The notes under the pieces are model-generated. The model saw only the letters and a list, made by a program, of their open reading frames with translations. It ran no database searches and was not told the DNA's origin. The position numbers and the translations under genes were made by a program. Positions 11,177 through 20,955 of a stretch of DNA of 64,000 bases are shown here, one piece after another. The DNA comes from Streptomyces rishiriensis (lineage in GTDB: Bacteria > Actinomycetota > Actinomycetes > Streptomycetales > Streptomycetaceae): assembly GCF_030815485.1 (NCBI RefSeq), contig NZ_JAUSWV010000002.1:5022001-5086000 (forward strand), given 5' to 3'. Positions within the stretch are counted from its first letter, which is position 1; each line of letters opens with the position of its first letter.

Positions 11177-11832
11177 CCCTCGCTCAGGCACACCACGGCT
11201 TCCTCTCCCCGACCGGTGTCGAGATCGCCTTCCTGCTCGTCGGGCTGGTCACCTTCGGCGCCGCCCTCGTCACCGTGACCACCAGGCAGCTGGTGCACGC
11301 CGCCCTGTGGCTCGTGGTCACCCTCGGCGGCCTCGCCGTCGAGTACCTCCTGCTCACCGCCGAGTTCATCGCCTGGGTGCAGGTCCTCATCTATGTCGGT
11401 TCCGTCGTCGTGCTCCTCCTCTTCGGTCTGATGCTCACCAAGGCCCCCATCGGCCGCTCTCCGGACGCGGACTCAGGCAACCGCTGGGCCGCTCTCGCGG
11501 TGGCCGTCGCCGCGGCAGCCGCGCTCGTCTGGGTGGTCGTGGACGCCTTCCGGGCCACCTGGATCGACCTGGAAGGTCCGGCCGCCGGCTCCACCGAGGC
11601 CACGGGCGCGAGCCTCTTCCAGAACTGGGTCCTTCCCTTCGAGGCCCTCTCCGTCCTTCTCCTCGCGGCACTGGTCGGCGCGATCGTCCTGTCCCGCAGG
11701 GCGAAGGCGGAGTCGAGCTCTCCCCCTGTGAACTCCCGAGCCGCCACCGAGAGTTCCCGACCCGTCACAGAGAGTTCTCTTTCTGTTCCGGATGCCCGGG
11801 AGAACCCGGCCGAGCAGGAAGGCACCCGCTGA
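11173..11832 (+). CDS. nuoJ: NADH-quinone oxidoreductase-like subunit J
   Basis: A 219-aa membrane subunit with about five helices. The segment [19 protein letters not shown] and [22 protein letters not shown] match the conserved NuoJ core containing the pi-bulge helix used in coupling. The C-terminal ~45 residues are hydrophilic and Ser-rich with repeated ESS(R/L) units. Starts at GTG 11173 within the nuoI stop; its stop shares one base with the nuoK ATG. Confidence 0.93.
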   Translation: MTLAQAHHGFLSPTGVEIAFLLVGLVTFGAALVTVTTRQLVHAALWLVVTLGGLAVEYLLLTAEFIAWVQVLIYVGSVVVLLLFGLMLTKAPIGRSPDADSGNRWAALAVAVAAAAALVWVVVDAFRATWIDLEGPAAGSTEATGASLFQNWVLPFEALSVLLLAALVGAIVLSRRAKAESSSPPVNSRAATESSRPVTESSLSVPDARENPAEQEGTR

Positions 11833-12233
11833 TGCACCTCGCCTATCCCGCCGTCCTGTCCGCCCTTCTGTTCTGCACCGGCCTGTACGGCGTACTCGCC
11901 CGCCGCAACGCGATCCTCGTCCTGATGTCGGTCGAGCTGATGCTCAACGCCGTCAACCTCAACCTGGTCGCCTTCGACGTCTGGCTCAGCACGACCGCCG
12001 AGGAGACCCTGCACTCCGGTCAGGCCCTGACCCTGTTCACCATCGCCATCGCCGCCGCCGAGATCGGCATCGGCCTGGCGATCGTCCTCGCCGTCCACCG
12101 CAACCGGGGCACCGCGGACATCGACCGTCTCCGCGACACCGCCGAAGGCCACGAGAGCCCCGCGGCCGACGGCCCCGACAGCGACACCACCGCGACCGGA
12201 ACGGCCGCCGAGAAGGCTGAGGCCACCGCGTGA
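11832..12233 (+). CDS. nuoK: NADH-quinone oxidoreductase-like subunit K
   Basis: A small membrane subunit, 133 aa, of which the first ~100 form the usual three helices. The conserved acidic residues of the proton path are in [16 protein letters not shown] (Glu in helix 2) and [16 protein letters not shown] (Glu in helix 3). A ~30-residue hydrophilic Glu/Asp/Thr-rich tail is an addition relative to the standard ~100-aa NuoK. Coupled to nuoJ and to nuoL by overlapping codons. Confidence 0.94.
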   Translation: MHLAYPAVLSALLFCTGLYGVLARRNAILVLMSVELMLNAVNLNLVAFDVWLSTTAEETLHSGQALTLFTIAIAAAEIGIGLAIVLAVHRNRGTADIDRLRDTAEGHESPAADGPDSDTTATGTAAEKAEATA

Positions 12234-14224
12234 CCACGACCACCCTCGCCGTCCTCGTCCCCCTCCTCCCGTTCCTGGGCGCGGCCGCCGGACTGCTGCT
12301 GGGCCGCACCGCGCCGGGTTTCGTACGCCCGCTCGCCATCCTGCCGACGCTCGCCGCGCTCGCACTGGCCGCGATCGTCGCCGTGCGCCAGGGCGGAGAC
12401 GCGACCGTCACCGCGGCCACCGAACTGACCCCCACCGGCTCGATCCCGATCGAGCTGGCCCTGTACATCGACGGCTTCGCCGCCCTCGTCGCCGTCCTGG
12501 TCGGCCTCGTCGCCACCTGTGTGCAGATCTACTCGACCGGCTACCTGCGCGAGGACCCCCGCTACCCCTCGTACGCCGCGCTCGTCTCCCTCTTCACCTC
12601 CGCGATGTTCCTCGTCGTCTACTCCGGCGACCTGATCGTGCTGCTGGTCGGCTGGGAAGTCATGGGCATCTGCTCCTACTTCCTCGTCGGCCACTACTGG
12701 GAGACCCCGGAGGCCCGCGCCGCCTCCATCAAGGCCTTCCTCGTCACCAAACTCGGTGACGTCCCCTTCCTCATCGGCCTGTTCGCCCTCGCCACCGACG
12801 CCGGGTCCTTCCGGATCACGCAGATCCTCGCCACCGTCGCCCACGGCGGGCTCGACCACCCGACGCTCGTCGCCCTGCTGCTCCTGGCGGGCGTGGCAGG
12901 CAAGTCCGCGCAGTTCCCCCTGCACACCTGGCTCCCGGACGCGATGGCGGGCCCCACACCCGTCTCCGCGCTGATCCACGCCGCGACGATGGTCGCCGCC
13001 GGCGTCTACTTCATCGCCCGTCTCCTCCCGGTCTTCGAGGCGTCCTCGGCCGCGATGGTGACCCTCGCCGCGATGGCCGCCGTCACCATGGTCGGCTCGG
13101 GTCTGGCGGCCCTCGCCCAGGACGACATCAAGCGGGTCCTCGCCTACTCGACGATCGGCCAGCTCGGCTACATGACCGGCGCCCTCGCACTCGGCGACCG
13201 GGGTGCCGCCGTCTTCCACCTCCTCTCGCACGGCGCCTTCAAGGCGCTGCTGTTCCTCGCGGCCGGCGTGATCATCCACGCCGCCGGCACCAACTCACTG
13301 GCGGCCATGTCCCGCATGAGCCACCTGCGGGACCGCATTCCCGACGCCTACTGGACGATGACCGTGGCGCTTCTCGCGCTCGCCGCGATCCCGCCGTTCA
13401 GCGGCTTCTTCTCCAAGGAGTCGGTGCTCGGTGCCGCCGAGCACATCACCGCGGGCCACACCGAGCACGCACCCGGTGCCGCGGGCTGGATCGTCCTCGT
13501 CGCCGGACTGCTCACCGCCCTCCTCACGGCCGCCTACGCGACCCGCCTGTGGCTGCTGACCTTTTACGGCCGGGGCACCGAGGCCCCCGATCACGGCCGT
13601 CAACCCCTGACCATGACCGTGGTGCTGTGGGTCCTGGCCGTGCCGTCCCTCGCCCTCGGCGGGCTCGCCTACCGCTCCCTGCCCCACTGGTTCGACGGCA
13701 ACGACCTCGCCCCGACCCTCACGACGTCCGTCCTCGGCACGGGTGTGGCCCTGGCCGGTGGACTCGTCATGTACGCCGCCTGGCGCCATCTCCTGGGTCC
13801 GGCCACCCGCGTACCCCTGGGCGCGGTCGCCGCACACCCCGAGGGCGACCCGGGACTCGTCGAGGCGGAGGCGATCGCGACGCACGCGCCGGCCTACGGA
13901 GACGTGGCCTCCGCCCCCGACCCGGCGGACCCCGGACGGCTCCTGCTCGGCCCGCTGCACCCCCACGCCGCAGCCGGGTTCCACCTCGACGCCGCGTACC
14001 AGGCGCTGTTCGTCCGCCCGGTCCAAGCCGGCGCGAGCCTCGTCCGGTTCCTCGACCGCGAGGTCGTCGACACCTACGTGCGTGGCGCGGGCGCCCTGCC
14101 CCGCTGGCTGGGGGCCGCCGTACGGCGCGCCCAGACCGGCAACCTCCAGACCTATGTGAGCGCGCTGCTCGCCGGCACCGTCGTCCTGGCGGTCGCCGCC
14201 CTTCTCGTCGCTTCGGGAGCGTGA
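12230..14224 (+). CDS. nuoL: NADH-quinone oxidoreductase-like subunit L (antiporter-like)
   Basis: The largest antiporter-like proton-pumping subunit, 664 aa with about 16 helices. Seen: [19 protein letters not shown] with the key Glu, [31 protein letters not shown] (split) with the conserved Lys and His of the channel, [18 protein letters not shown], and HAFKALLFL-type helix ([14 protein letters not shown]). The C-terminal part contains a long hydrophilic stretch before the last helix, as in NuoL. Starts at GTG 12230 overlapping nuoK by four bases. Confidence 0.95.
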   Translation: MTTTTLAVLVPLLPFLGAAAGLLLGRTAPGFVRPLAILPTLAALALAAIVAVRQGGDATVTAATELTPTGSIPIELALYIDGFAALVAVLVGLVATCVQIYSTGYLREDPRYPSYAALVSLFTSAMFLVVYSGDLIVLLVGWEVMGICSYFLVGHYWETPEARAASIKAFLVTKLGDVPFLIGLFALATDAGSFRITQILATVAHGGLDHPTLVALLLLAGVAGKSAQFPLHTWLPDAMAGPTPVSALIHAATMVAAGVYFIARLLPVFEASSAAMVTLAAMAAVTMVGSGLAALAQDDIKRVLAYSTIGQLGYMTGALALGDRGAAVFHLLSHGAFKALLFLAAGVIIHAAGTNSLAAMSRMSHLRDRIPDAYWTMTVALLALAAIPPFSGFFSKESVLGAAEHITAGHTEHAPGAAGWIVLVAGLLTALLTAAYATRLWLLTFYGRGTEAPDHGRQPLTMTVVLWVLAVPSLALGGLAYRSLPHWFDGNDLAPTLTTSVLGTGVALAGGLVMYAAWRHLLGPATRVPLGAVAAHPEGDPGLVEAEAIATHAPAYGDVASAPDPADPGRLLLGPLHPHAAAGFHLDAAYQALFVRPVQAGASLVRFLDREVVDTYVRGAGALPRWLGAAVRRAQTGNLQTYVSALLAGTVVLAVAALLVASGA

Positions 14225-14230
14225 GCGGGC

Positions 14231-15829
14231 GTGATCGATATCAACGAGTCCGTGCTGCAGTTCCTTCTGGCATTCATCGTGGTCGGCCCACTCCTCGGCG
14301 CAGCCGCCGCTCTCCTGCCGGCTCCGCCCGGACTGAAGGGGAAGTCACCCGAGCAGGCCGTGCTGCGCCACGGCATGACCGTGACCGGCGCGATCCTCGT
14401 CGCCGCGATCGTCCTCGCGCTCGGCTTCGACCACGACCATCCGTCGAAGATGCAGGCCACCACGGACATCAGCTGGATCCCCGCACTCGACGTGCGCATC
14501 CACCTCGGCATCGACGGCATCTCTCTCCCCCTGCTGGTCCTGACCGCGCTGCTGACCTTCCTCTGCGCGGTGTACTCCTACTTCAAGCGGCAGCATCAGC
14601 CGCCCACGCCACAGATCGCGGACCCGTCCCCGAAAGCCTTCGTCGCGCTCGTGCTCGTCCTGGAGTCCGGCACCCTCGCGGCCTTCGCCGTCCTCGACCT
14701 GCTGCTGTTCTTCCTCGCCTTCGAGATGGTCCTCGTCCCGATGTACTTCCTCATCGCCCGCTGGGGCGGCGCGGGCCGGACCCAGGCCGCCTGGAAGTTC
14801 ATCCTCTTCACCCTGCTCGGATCCGTGGTCATGCTGCTCGGCCTGCTCCTGATCGGAATCAAGGCGGGCACTTTCGACATGGTGGCACTCGCCACTGACA
14901 ACGGCCGGTCGCTCACCACATCCGTACAGGTCATCGCCGTTCTCGCGATCGGGATCGGGCTCGCCGTCAAGACCCCGATGTGGCCGCTGCACAGCTGGCT
15001 GCCCGACGCCCACACCGCCGCCCCGACCGTCGGTTCCGTCCTGCTGGCCGGAGTGCTGCTGAAGATGGGCACGTACGGGTTCGTCCGGATCCTGCTGCCC
15101 GTCGCGCCGGAGGGCTTCCGCACCTTCGCGCCCTACCTCGCCGCGTTCGCCGTCGTCGGGATCATCTACGGATCACTGGCCTGCCTGGCCCTCGCCAAGC
15201 AGGGCGCGAAGGGCGACCTCAAACGCCTCATCGCCTACTCCTCCGTCGGCCACATGGGTTTCGTCCTGCTCGGCATCGCGACCATGACCCCGACCGGCGT
15301 GAACGGCGCCCTGTTCGCCAACATCGCCCACGGCCTCATCACCGGACTGCTCTTCTTCCTGGTCGGAGCGCTGAAGGACCGCACCGGCACCACCGATCTG
15401 GACACCCTCGCCGAGCAGACCGGCGCCGCGCTGTACGGCAGGACCCCCCGCCTCGGCGGCCTCCTCGCCTTCGCCGCCGTCGCCTCACTCGGTCTGCCGG
15501 GCCTCGCCGGCTTCTGGGGCGAGATGCTGGCCCTGTTCGGCGCCTTCGACCCCGCCGACGACCTCAGCCGCCCCGCCTTCCTCACCTTCATGGCGATCGC
15601 CGCGTTCGGCACCCTGCTGACGGCCGCGTACCTGCTCGTCGTGGTCCGCCGCGTCTGCATGGGCGTCGTCCCGAGGGACGCCCCACGCCTCGCCGACGTA
15701 CAGACCTACGAGTTCGCGGCCTGGGCCCCGCTCGTCGCCCTCACCGTCGTCGCCGGTCTGTGGCCGAAGGCCCTCCTCGGGCTGACCGACCCGGCCGTGC
15801 AGCAGCTCCTCGCAGGAGGCACCCGATGA
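14231..15829 (+). CDS. nuoM: NADH-quinone oxidoreductase-like subunit M (antiporter-like)
   Basis: Antiporter-like membrane subunit, 532 aa with about 14 helices. The conserved LAFEMVLVPMYFLIARWGG (Glu of helix 5), KTPMWPLHSWLPDAHTAAPT and DLKRLIAYSSVGHMGFVLLG place it firmly in NuoM. Starts at GTG 14231, six bases after nuoL ends. The stop overlaps the nuoN ATG (ATGA). Length is typical. Confidence 0.95.
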   Translation: MIDINESVLQFLLAFIVVGPLLGAAAALLPAPPGLKGKSPEQAVLRHGMTVTGAILVAAIVLALGFDHDHPSKMQATTDISWIPALDVRIHLGIDGISLPLLVLTALLTFLCAVYSYFKRQHQPPTPQIADPSPKAFVALVLVLESGTLAAFAVLDLLLFFLAFEMVLVPMYFLIARWGGAGRTQAAWKFILFTLLGSVVMLLGLLLIGIKAGTFDMVALATDNGRSLTTSVQVIAVLAIGIGLAVKTPMWPLHSWLPDAHTAAPTVGSVLLAGVLLKMGTYGFVRILLPVAPEGFRTFAPYLAAFAVVGIIYGSLACLALAKQGAKGDLKRLIAYSSVGHMGFVLLGIATMTPTGVNGALFANIAHGLITGLLFFLVGALKDRTGTTDLDTLAEQTGAALYGRTPRLGGLLAFAAVASLGLPGLAGFWGEMLALFGAFDPADDLSRPAFLTFMAIAAFGTLLTAAYLLVVVRRVCMGVVPRDAPRLADVQTYEFAAWAPLVALTVVAGLWPKALLGLTDPAVQQLLAGGTR

Positions 15830-17361
15830 GCGCCCTGGCCCAACCCGTGTTCCGGCCCCTGGCCGAGTCGGTCGTCCAGTCCGTCGACTGGACGGCCATC
15901 GCACCGCCCACCCTCGCGGCGGTCGTCGCCCTCGTCGTCCTCGTCGCCGACCTCTTCGTCGGCGATGCCCGCAAACCGCTCCTCGGCTGGCTTTCGGTCG
16001 GAGGGCTCGCCGCCTCCACGGCCCTCCTCCTGCCTCTCCTGGACGGCGACCGCTCCACCTTCTGCCTGACCGGCGACCCGCGCGTGTGCAGCTACACGGC
16101 AGACCGCTTCACCCTCGTCATCCAGTTCCTGGTGCTCGGGGGAGCGCTCCTGGCGGCCCTGCTGTCGGTCACCGCCCTGAAGGACGCGCGCGGGCGACTT
16201 CCCGAAGGGGAGTTCTGGTTCCTGCTGCTGTCCTCCGCCGCCGGTGCCGCCCTGCTGCCCGCCTCCCGCGACCTCGCCACCCTTGTCGTCGCCCTGGAGG
16301 TCGCCTCCCTGCCCGCCTTCGCCCTCGTCGGCATCCGGCACGGTGACCGCAAGTCCTCCGAGGCGGCCCTGAAGTTCTTCCTGTCGTCCGTGACCGCGAC
16401 CACCGTCACCCTTCTGGGCATCAGCTTCGTGTACGCGACGACGGGAACCCTCTACCTCACCCAGGTCGCCGACCGCATCCAGCACGTCGACGGCCGACTG
16501 GACACCCTGGCCCAGACCGGCGTGATCCTCACCCTCATCGGCTTCGCCTTCAAGACGGCCGCCGTCCCCTTCCACTTCTGGGTCCCCGACACCTACGTCG
16601 GCGCCCCCCTGCCCATCGCCGCCTACCTGTCGGTCGTCGGCAAGGCGGTCGGCTTCTCCGGCCTCATCCTCGTCACCGTCATCGGCTTCCCCTCGTACGC
16701 CGACGTCTGGGGCCCCGCCCTGGCCACCCTGGCCGCCCTCACCATGACCGTCGGCAACGTCGGCGCCCTCCGCCAGCAAGCCACGCGCGCGTACAGCGCC
16801 GTACGCCTGCTCGCCTGGTCCTCCGTGGGCCAGGCCGGCTACCTCCTCGTCCCGATCGCCGCAGCCGCGTACACCGACGACGCCGAGCACGCCATCGGCT
16901 CCACCGTCGCCTACGCCCTCATGTACGCCGCCGTGAACCTGGGCGCCTTCGCGGTGGCCGCCCTGGTGGGCCGTACCAGCGCGACGAACCGGATCACGGA
17001 CTACCGGGGCCTCTACGCGAAGAACCCGGCGGCAGCCCTCATCCTGGCCTTCTTTTTGCTCTGCCTCGCCGGACTGCCGCCGGGCATCATCGGTCTCTTC
17101 GCCAAGGTCACCGTCTTCTCGGCGGCCGTCGACGCGGGCCTCGGCTGGCTCGCGGTCGTCATGGCCGTCAACGTGGTGATCGCCCTTTACTACTACCTCC
17201 AGTGGACGGCGCTGCTCTTCCGCGCCCCCGAGGGCGAGCCCGAGAAGCACCGCGTCCCCGCCCCGCTCACCGCCGCGATCACCCTCACCGCGGCCCTCGG
17301 CATCGCCCTCTCGGGAGCACCCCAGCTGGTCCTGCGCTTCACCGACACCGGCCTCTTCTGA
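15826..17361 (+). CDS. nuoN: NADH-quinone oxidoreductase-like subunit N (antiporter-like)
   Basis: The third antiporter-like subunit, 511 aa with about 14 helices. Diagnostic stretches are LVVALEVASLPAFALVGI (Glu), FKTAAVPFHFWVPDTYVGAP (Lys and His) and SAVRLLAWSSVGQAGYLLV. It closes the operon; no strong rho-independent hairpin is visible in the ~200 bases before htpX, so read-through is possible. The operon as a whole provides A, B, C, H-N but no D, E, F or G. Confidence 0.95.
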   Translation: MSALAQPVFRPLAESVVQSVDWTAIAPPTLAAVVALVVLVADLFVGDARKPLLGWLSVGGLAASTALLLPLLDGDRSTFCLTGDPRVCSYTADRFTLVIQFLVLGGALLAALLSVTALKDARGRLPEGEFWFLLLSSAAGAALLPASRDLATLVVALEVASLPAFALVGIRHGDRKSSEAALKFFLSSVTATTVTLLGISFVYATTGTLYLTQVADRIQHVDGRLDTLAQTGVILTLIGFAFKTAAVPFHFWVPDTYVGAPLPIAAYLSVVGKAVGFSGLILVTVIGFPSYADVWGPALATLAALTMTVGNVGALRQQATRAYSAVRLLAWSSVGQAGYLLVPIAAAAYTDDAEHAIGSTVAYALMYAAVNLGAFAVAALVGRTSATNRITDYRGLYAKNPAAALILAFFLLCLAGLPPGIIGLFAKVTVFSAAVDAGLGWLAVVMAVNVVIALYYYLQWTALLFRAPEGEPEKHRVPAPLTAAITLTAALGIALSGAPQLVLRFTDTGLF

Positions 17362-17563
17362 GCCCGCACGCGCACGCATGCCCCCGTCCTCACCCGGACG
17401 GCCCACGCCCATGCCCGCAGGCACAAGGGAACTAGTGCCTGCCGCCTGGCGTTGACCAGTACGGGAAGGTGCACTGGAAGTGACACCACGACACAGTGCC
17501 ACCGCACAGGAGCAAGACTCGCAAGCAAAGGGTTCCCCTGCTGCACGACTTGGAGGGCGTACC

Positions 17564-18427
17564 GTGCACCGCCGGCACAACGGGCTCAGGACCGCAGTAC
17601 TCCTCGGGGGACTGTCCGCACTCATCATCGTCATCGGCAGCTTCTTCGGCCGCATGGGCCTGATCGTCGCGGTCCTGATCGCTCTCGGCACCAACGCGTA
17701 CGCGTACTGGAACAGCGACAAGCTGGCCCTACGCGCGATGCGTGCCCGCCCGGTGAGCGAGTTCGAGGCTCCCGCCCTGTACCGGATGGTCCGCGAGCTC
17801 TCCACCCAGGCCCGTCAGCCCATGCCCCGCCTGTACATCTCCCCGACAGAGGCACCCAACGCCTTCGCCACCGGCCGCAACCCGCGCAACGCCGCCGTGT
17901 GCTGCACGGAAGGCATTCTGCGCCTCCTCGACGAGCGTGAACTGCGAGGCGTCATCGGCCACGAGCTCAGTCACGTCTACAACCGGGACATCCTCATCTC
18001 CTCGGTCGCCGGCGCGCTCGCCTCCGTGATCATGTTCCTCGTCAACTTCGCCTGGCTGATCCCGATCGGCCGTTCGGACGACGACGACGGTCCCGGCATC
18101 CTCGGCATGCTTCTGATCATGATTCTCGGCCCGCTCGCCGCCAGCGTCATCCAACTCGCCATCAGCCGCTCCCGGGAGTACGAGGCGGACACCTCGGGCG
18201 CCCAGCTCACCGGTGACCCGCTGGCCCTCGCGAGCGCGCTGCGCAAACTGGAGACAGGCACCAAGCAGCTTCCGCTGCCTCCGGAGCCGCGCATCGAGAC
18301 CGCGAGCCACATGATGATCGCGAATCCCTTCCGCCCGGGCCAGGGACTCTCCAAGATGTTCTCGACGCACCCGCCGATGGCGGACCGTATCGCCCGGCTC
18401 GAGAAAATGGCAGGTCGCCACCAGTGA
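17564..18427 (+). CDS. htpX: HtpX-type membrane zinc metalloprotease
   Basis: Membrane-integral M48 endopeptidase involved in quality control of membrane proteins. I chose GTG 17564 because GGAGG lies 7 bases upstream, giving 287 aa; the frame is open from 17480 but that leader is not HtpX-like. Two N-terminal helices (about 10-45) precede the zinc motif HELSH at 133-137, a second helical pair (about 142-215), and the downstream [11 protein letters not shown] motif that supplies the third zinc ligand. The stop overlaps the GTG of yccF (GTGA), so the two were translationally coupled before yccF was interrupted. Confidence 0.93.
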   Translation: MHRRHNGLRTAVLLGGLSALIIVIGSFFGRMGLIVAVLIALGTNAYAYWNSDKLALRAMRARPVSEFEAPALYRMVRELSTQARQPMPRLYISPTEAPNAFATGRNPRNAAVCCTEGILRLLDERELRGVIGHELSHVYNRDILISSVAGALASVIMFLVNFAWLIPIGRSDDDDGPGILGMLLIMILGPLAASVIQLAISRSREYEADTSGAQLTGDPLALASALRKLETGTKQLPLPPEPRIETASHMMIANPFRPGQGLSKMFSTHPPMADRIARLEKMAGRHQ

Positions 18428-18533
18428 AGACCATCCTGAACGTCATCTGGCTGATCCTGAGCGGATTCTGGCTGTTCCTCGCGTACCTGGCCGCCGGATT
18501 GCTGCTCTGCATCACGATCATCGGCATTCCCTT
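18424..18533 (+). pseudogene. yccF: yccF, 5' half, cut by the inserted element
   Basis: The first 36 codons of a YccF-family inner membrane protein, from GTG 18424 (overlapping the htpX stop) to the TT at 18532-18533, ending in the conserved TIIGIPF. Past that point the frame runs into element DNA and stops at 18586-18588, giving a 54-residue product with a foreign tail. The other half is at 21481-21765. Fusing the two at the TT restores an uninterrupted 130-codon gene whose junction reads IIGIPFGIAAFRIGDY. Confidence 0.93.
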
Positions 18534-20484
18534 CGGGATCGTTCTTCTGCGTTCAGCATCGCGCTCGGGTCGACCCGCCCTTCGATGACCATCGAGGGCA
18601 GTAGCTGGAGCTCCGGGAGAGGGACCTGTTCCACGTCCGCCATGGCAGCGTTCACACGGCTCCAGGTGCCGTCCGACGTCCAGGCGTTGAAGTGCTTCGA
18701 GGCTTGGATCGTGGCACCGGTTTCCTTGAGCACGTTGGGCCACGACTTGCCCGTCCGCGCCTTGTAGAAGATGGCGTCTACGGAACGGCGGACCGTGCCC
18801 CCGCGCCCCTTCGGGAGTAGGGGAGCGACCCTTGCCCACTCCTCGTCGGAGAGCGCAGCAGCAGGGACGGTAAGGCCGGCGGCGGCGTACCAAGCCCGCA
18901 CAGTGCAGGGGACACCGCCACGACGGTCGTCAGGCACCGGGCCGGTGATGGTGACCTTCAACTCCAGCATGGACAAGATGGCCGCTTGCTGCTCAGGGGC
19001 CATGTCCGGGAACGAGTTCTTCGCCATGCTCGCCAGCGCGATGAGATCGCGGGCGTACCTATCGGACTCCTCCATCTCCGCCAGCCATTCGGCCGCTTCG
19101 TCGCGCAGATTCTGGAGCTGCTGAAGTTCCTCGTTCAGCACTGCCGTAGCAGCTTCGATGGCGTCCGAAGACTTGCTCTGCTTGGCGGCTGCGACGATGA
19201 CGGCCGCCATGGACGCGTTCATGCCCTCGATCTGCTGGTCGAGGTCGGCGATCCGGTCGACCAGGGCAGCCGTGTCCCCGGCCGCCATCCCGATCCACTC
19301 GGCCGCGAGCTCTTGCAGCCTTTCGCTGTCGCTCACGATCGCGGTGACGTGCTTCCACACGTGCTTCTCAAGTGCATCCGCATCGATGCGCGAGCAGCCG
19401 CAAGACTCTTGGGCAAGGTCTTTGGGCCCATTGCCGATGCAGCGGTAGAACCGGGCAACTTCCCGATCCGCTGCATAGCCGAATCCCGAGTGGCCCTTCC
19501 CGCAGAGGCTGACAACCCGACCACTCAGCGGGTAGACCCACCGTTTGCCGCTGCTGTGCTTCGCCGTCTCGGCGACCTTGCGCCGTAGCTCTTCACTCTG
19601 TTCCTCGGTCAGGATCCGAGGCAATTCGATCCTGACGGAGTCGCCCCAGATGGGGTCGCCCTTCTCATCCCTCTGGGCATGCTTCCCACGGAAGACGAGG
19701 GTGGCGTCGAGTACCGGCGCTGACATGATGCGATCTCGGAGATTGTCGCGCGTCCAGGTCTTACCGGAGCGGGCCGTGATCCCTTCGCTGATGAGCCGAA
19801 CGGTGGCCTTGCGAAGGTTGAGTCCCTCGCCGACCACCAAGTCGTACACGTGCTTGATGACCTTTGCCTCATCCTCGTCGATCACGAGGTACGAGCCGGG
19901 GGTGCCCTTGTTGGCGATGCGGTATCCGTAGGGAGCTCGGCCGCCGATATGAGCGGCCGGCGTCAGCTCTGCCTTCTCCTGCAAGCCACCTTGAGTGCGG
20001 TCGCGGATCGTCTCCCATTCGGTCTCGGCGTAATCGGCATCCCGGCGCATCTTCTTGCGCCCCTCGGTGGTGGTGTTGTCGTAGTCGTCGGCGACGACGG
20101 CGACGAAGACCCCGATGTCTTCCAGAGCCCAGACCCAACGCCAGAAGGCGCGGCTCTTACGTCCGATCACACGGCCGTCCGGCACGACCACGATGTCGAA
20201 GGGACGCGGAGTCTGCTGGGCGTCATCCATGAGCCGCTTCAGGTCCCGACGGTCAGCCGCTTCCAGGGAGCCCGAGACACCCTCGTCTTTGTAGGTGCCG
20301 ACATGAGTCCACTGCTTGAGCGCGATTGCCGAGTGGTTTTACGGCTCTGCCTGGCTACGCCGTACCTCTTCTTCTGCTCTTCGGTCGAGACGCGTAGGTA
20401 GTCGACCGCACGCAGCGAGCGTGTGCCGACCGTCCGGGCAGCGGTCTCGATGGCTGAAGACAGGGGTGTGCTTACATGAGACAT
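18518..20484 (-). pseudogene. Large serine recombinase with C-terminal DUF4096 domain, frameshifted
   Basis: Site-specific recombinase of the element. Translation starts at ATG 20484 (AGGAG just upstream) and has the catalytic motif DYLRVSTEEQ, whose Ser is the nucleophile. One base appears missing near 20327: the first frame ends at 20239, while the homologous continuation (IALKQWTHVGTYKDEG) is in another frame that stays open to 18518. With one base restored it is ~655 aa: resolvase domain, recombinase domain, zinc ribbon (C..H..C..CGC), a coiled coil of about 80 residues, then LSDEEWARVAPLLPKG ... FNAWTSDGTWSRV (18641-18853), an IS5-type transposase N-terminal domain. The last codons come from host DNA. 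Probably inactive unless the frameshift is a sequencing error or programmed. Confidence 0.85.
18523..18542. other. attL junction
   Basis: Host yccF sequence GGCATTCCC on the left, central TT at 18532-18533, then element sequence CGGGATCGT. The only bases identical on both sides of the alignment with attR around the core are TTCGG. The stop codon of the recombinase gene (18518-18520) lies on the host side of this junction. Confidence 0.85.
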
Positions 20485-20668
20485 GTCGACTCCTAGTCAG
20501 TCGGCCAGCCCCGGGGCGGTGGCAGCCGCTGCCGGGGCGTTTGTCTGAACTCCCAAGGTAACTCGGGGATCTGACATTCCGTCGGGCTTCTTGGAGTTTG
20601 TCCGTCGACGTGCCTGCGGTCCGAACAGGATGCGCAGGAGTAACGCCCGCTCGGCAGACGAGCAGGTG

Positions 20669-20923
20669 TAGCGGCTCGTATTCGCGGAGGCCGCCGAGCC
20701 GCCAGCAGGCCCGCACGAGGGTGCGGACGTGTTCGCTCACGGGAGCCGTCGCTATGTCGTCCAACGTGGTGACCGTGCGGTCGGTGCCGACGCCGGTCTT
20801 GTCCGCGCCCTTGGTGACGTACTTGGCAACGTACGCAGCTACGGCGTCATCGTCGGGACCGTCGCCGTCGGAGCGCAGTGAGCGGATGTCGATCTGTGCG
20901 CCCCAGTTGATCGCTCTGTCCGG
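20669..20923 (-). pseudogene. Fragment of RepSA-like plasmid replication initiator
   Basis: Hand translation on the minus strand from 20923 gives 85 residues: PDRAINWGAQIDIR, then AVAAYVAKYVTKGADKT, then DIATAPVSEHVRTLVRACW and LGGLREYEPL. As I remember it, this is the conserved central part of the replication initiators of pSAM2/SLP1-type Streptomyces integrative plasmids (RepSA). A TAA precedes it directly and the similarity ends after YEPL, so both ends of the gene are missing. It indicates that the element descends from a replicating integrative plasmid. I see no other gene in 20485-20955. Confidence 0.72.
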
Positions 20924-20955
20924 TTACCGCCCGCAATAAGGCATGGTGATGCCTC

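Noticed and set aside
20598-20939. Plus-strand frame in the element opposite the Rep fragment
   Set aside because: The minus strand carries a recognisable RepSA-like sequence over the same bases; the plus frame has no similarity and poor codon bias.
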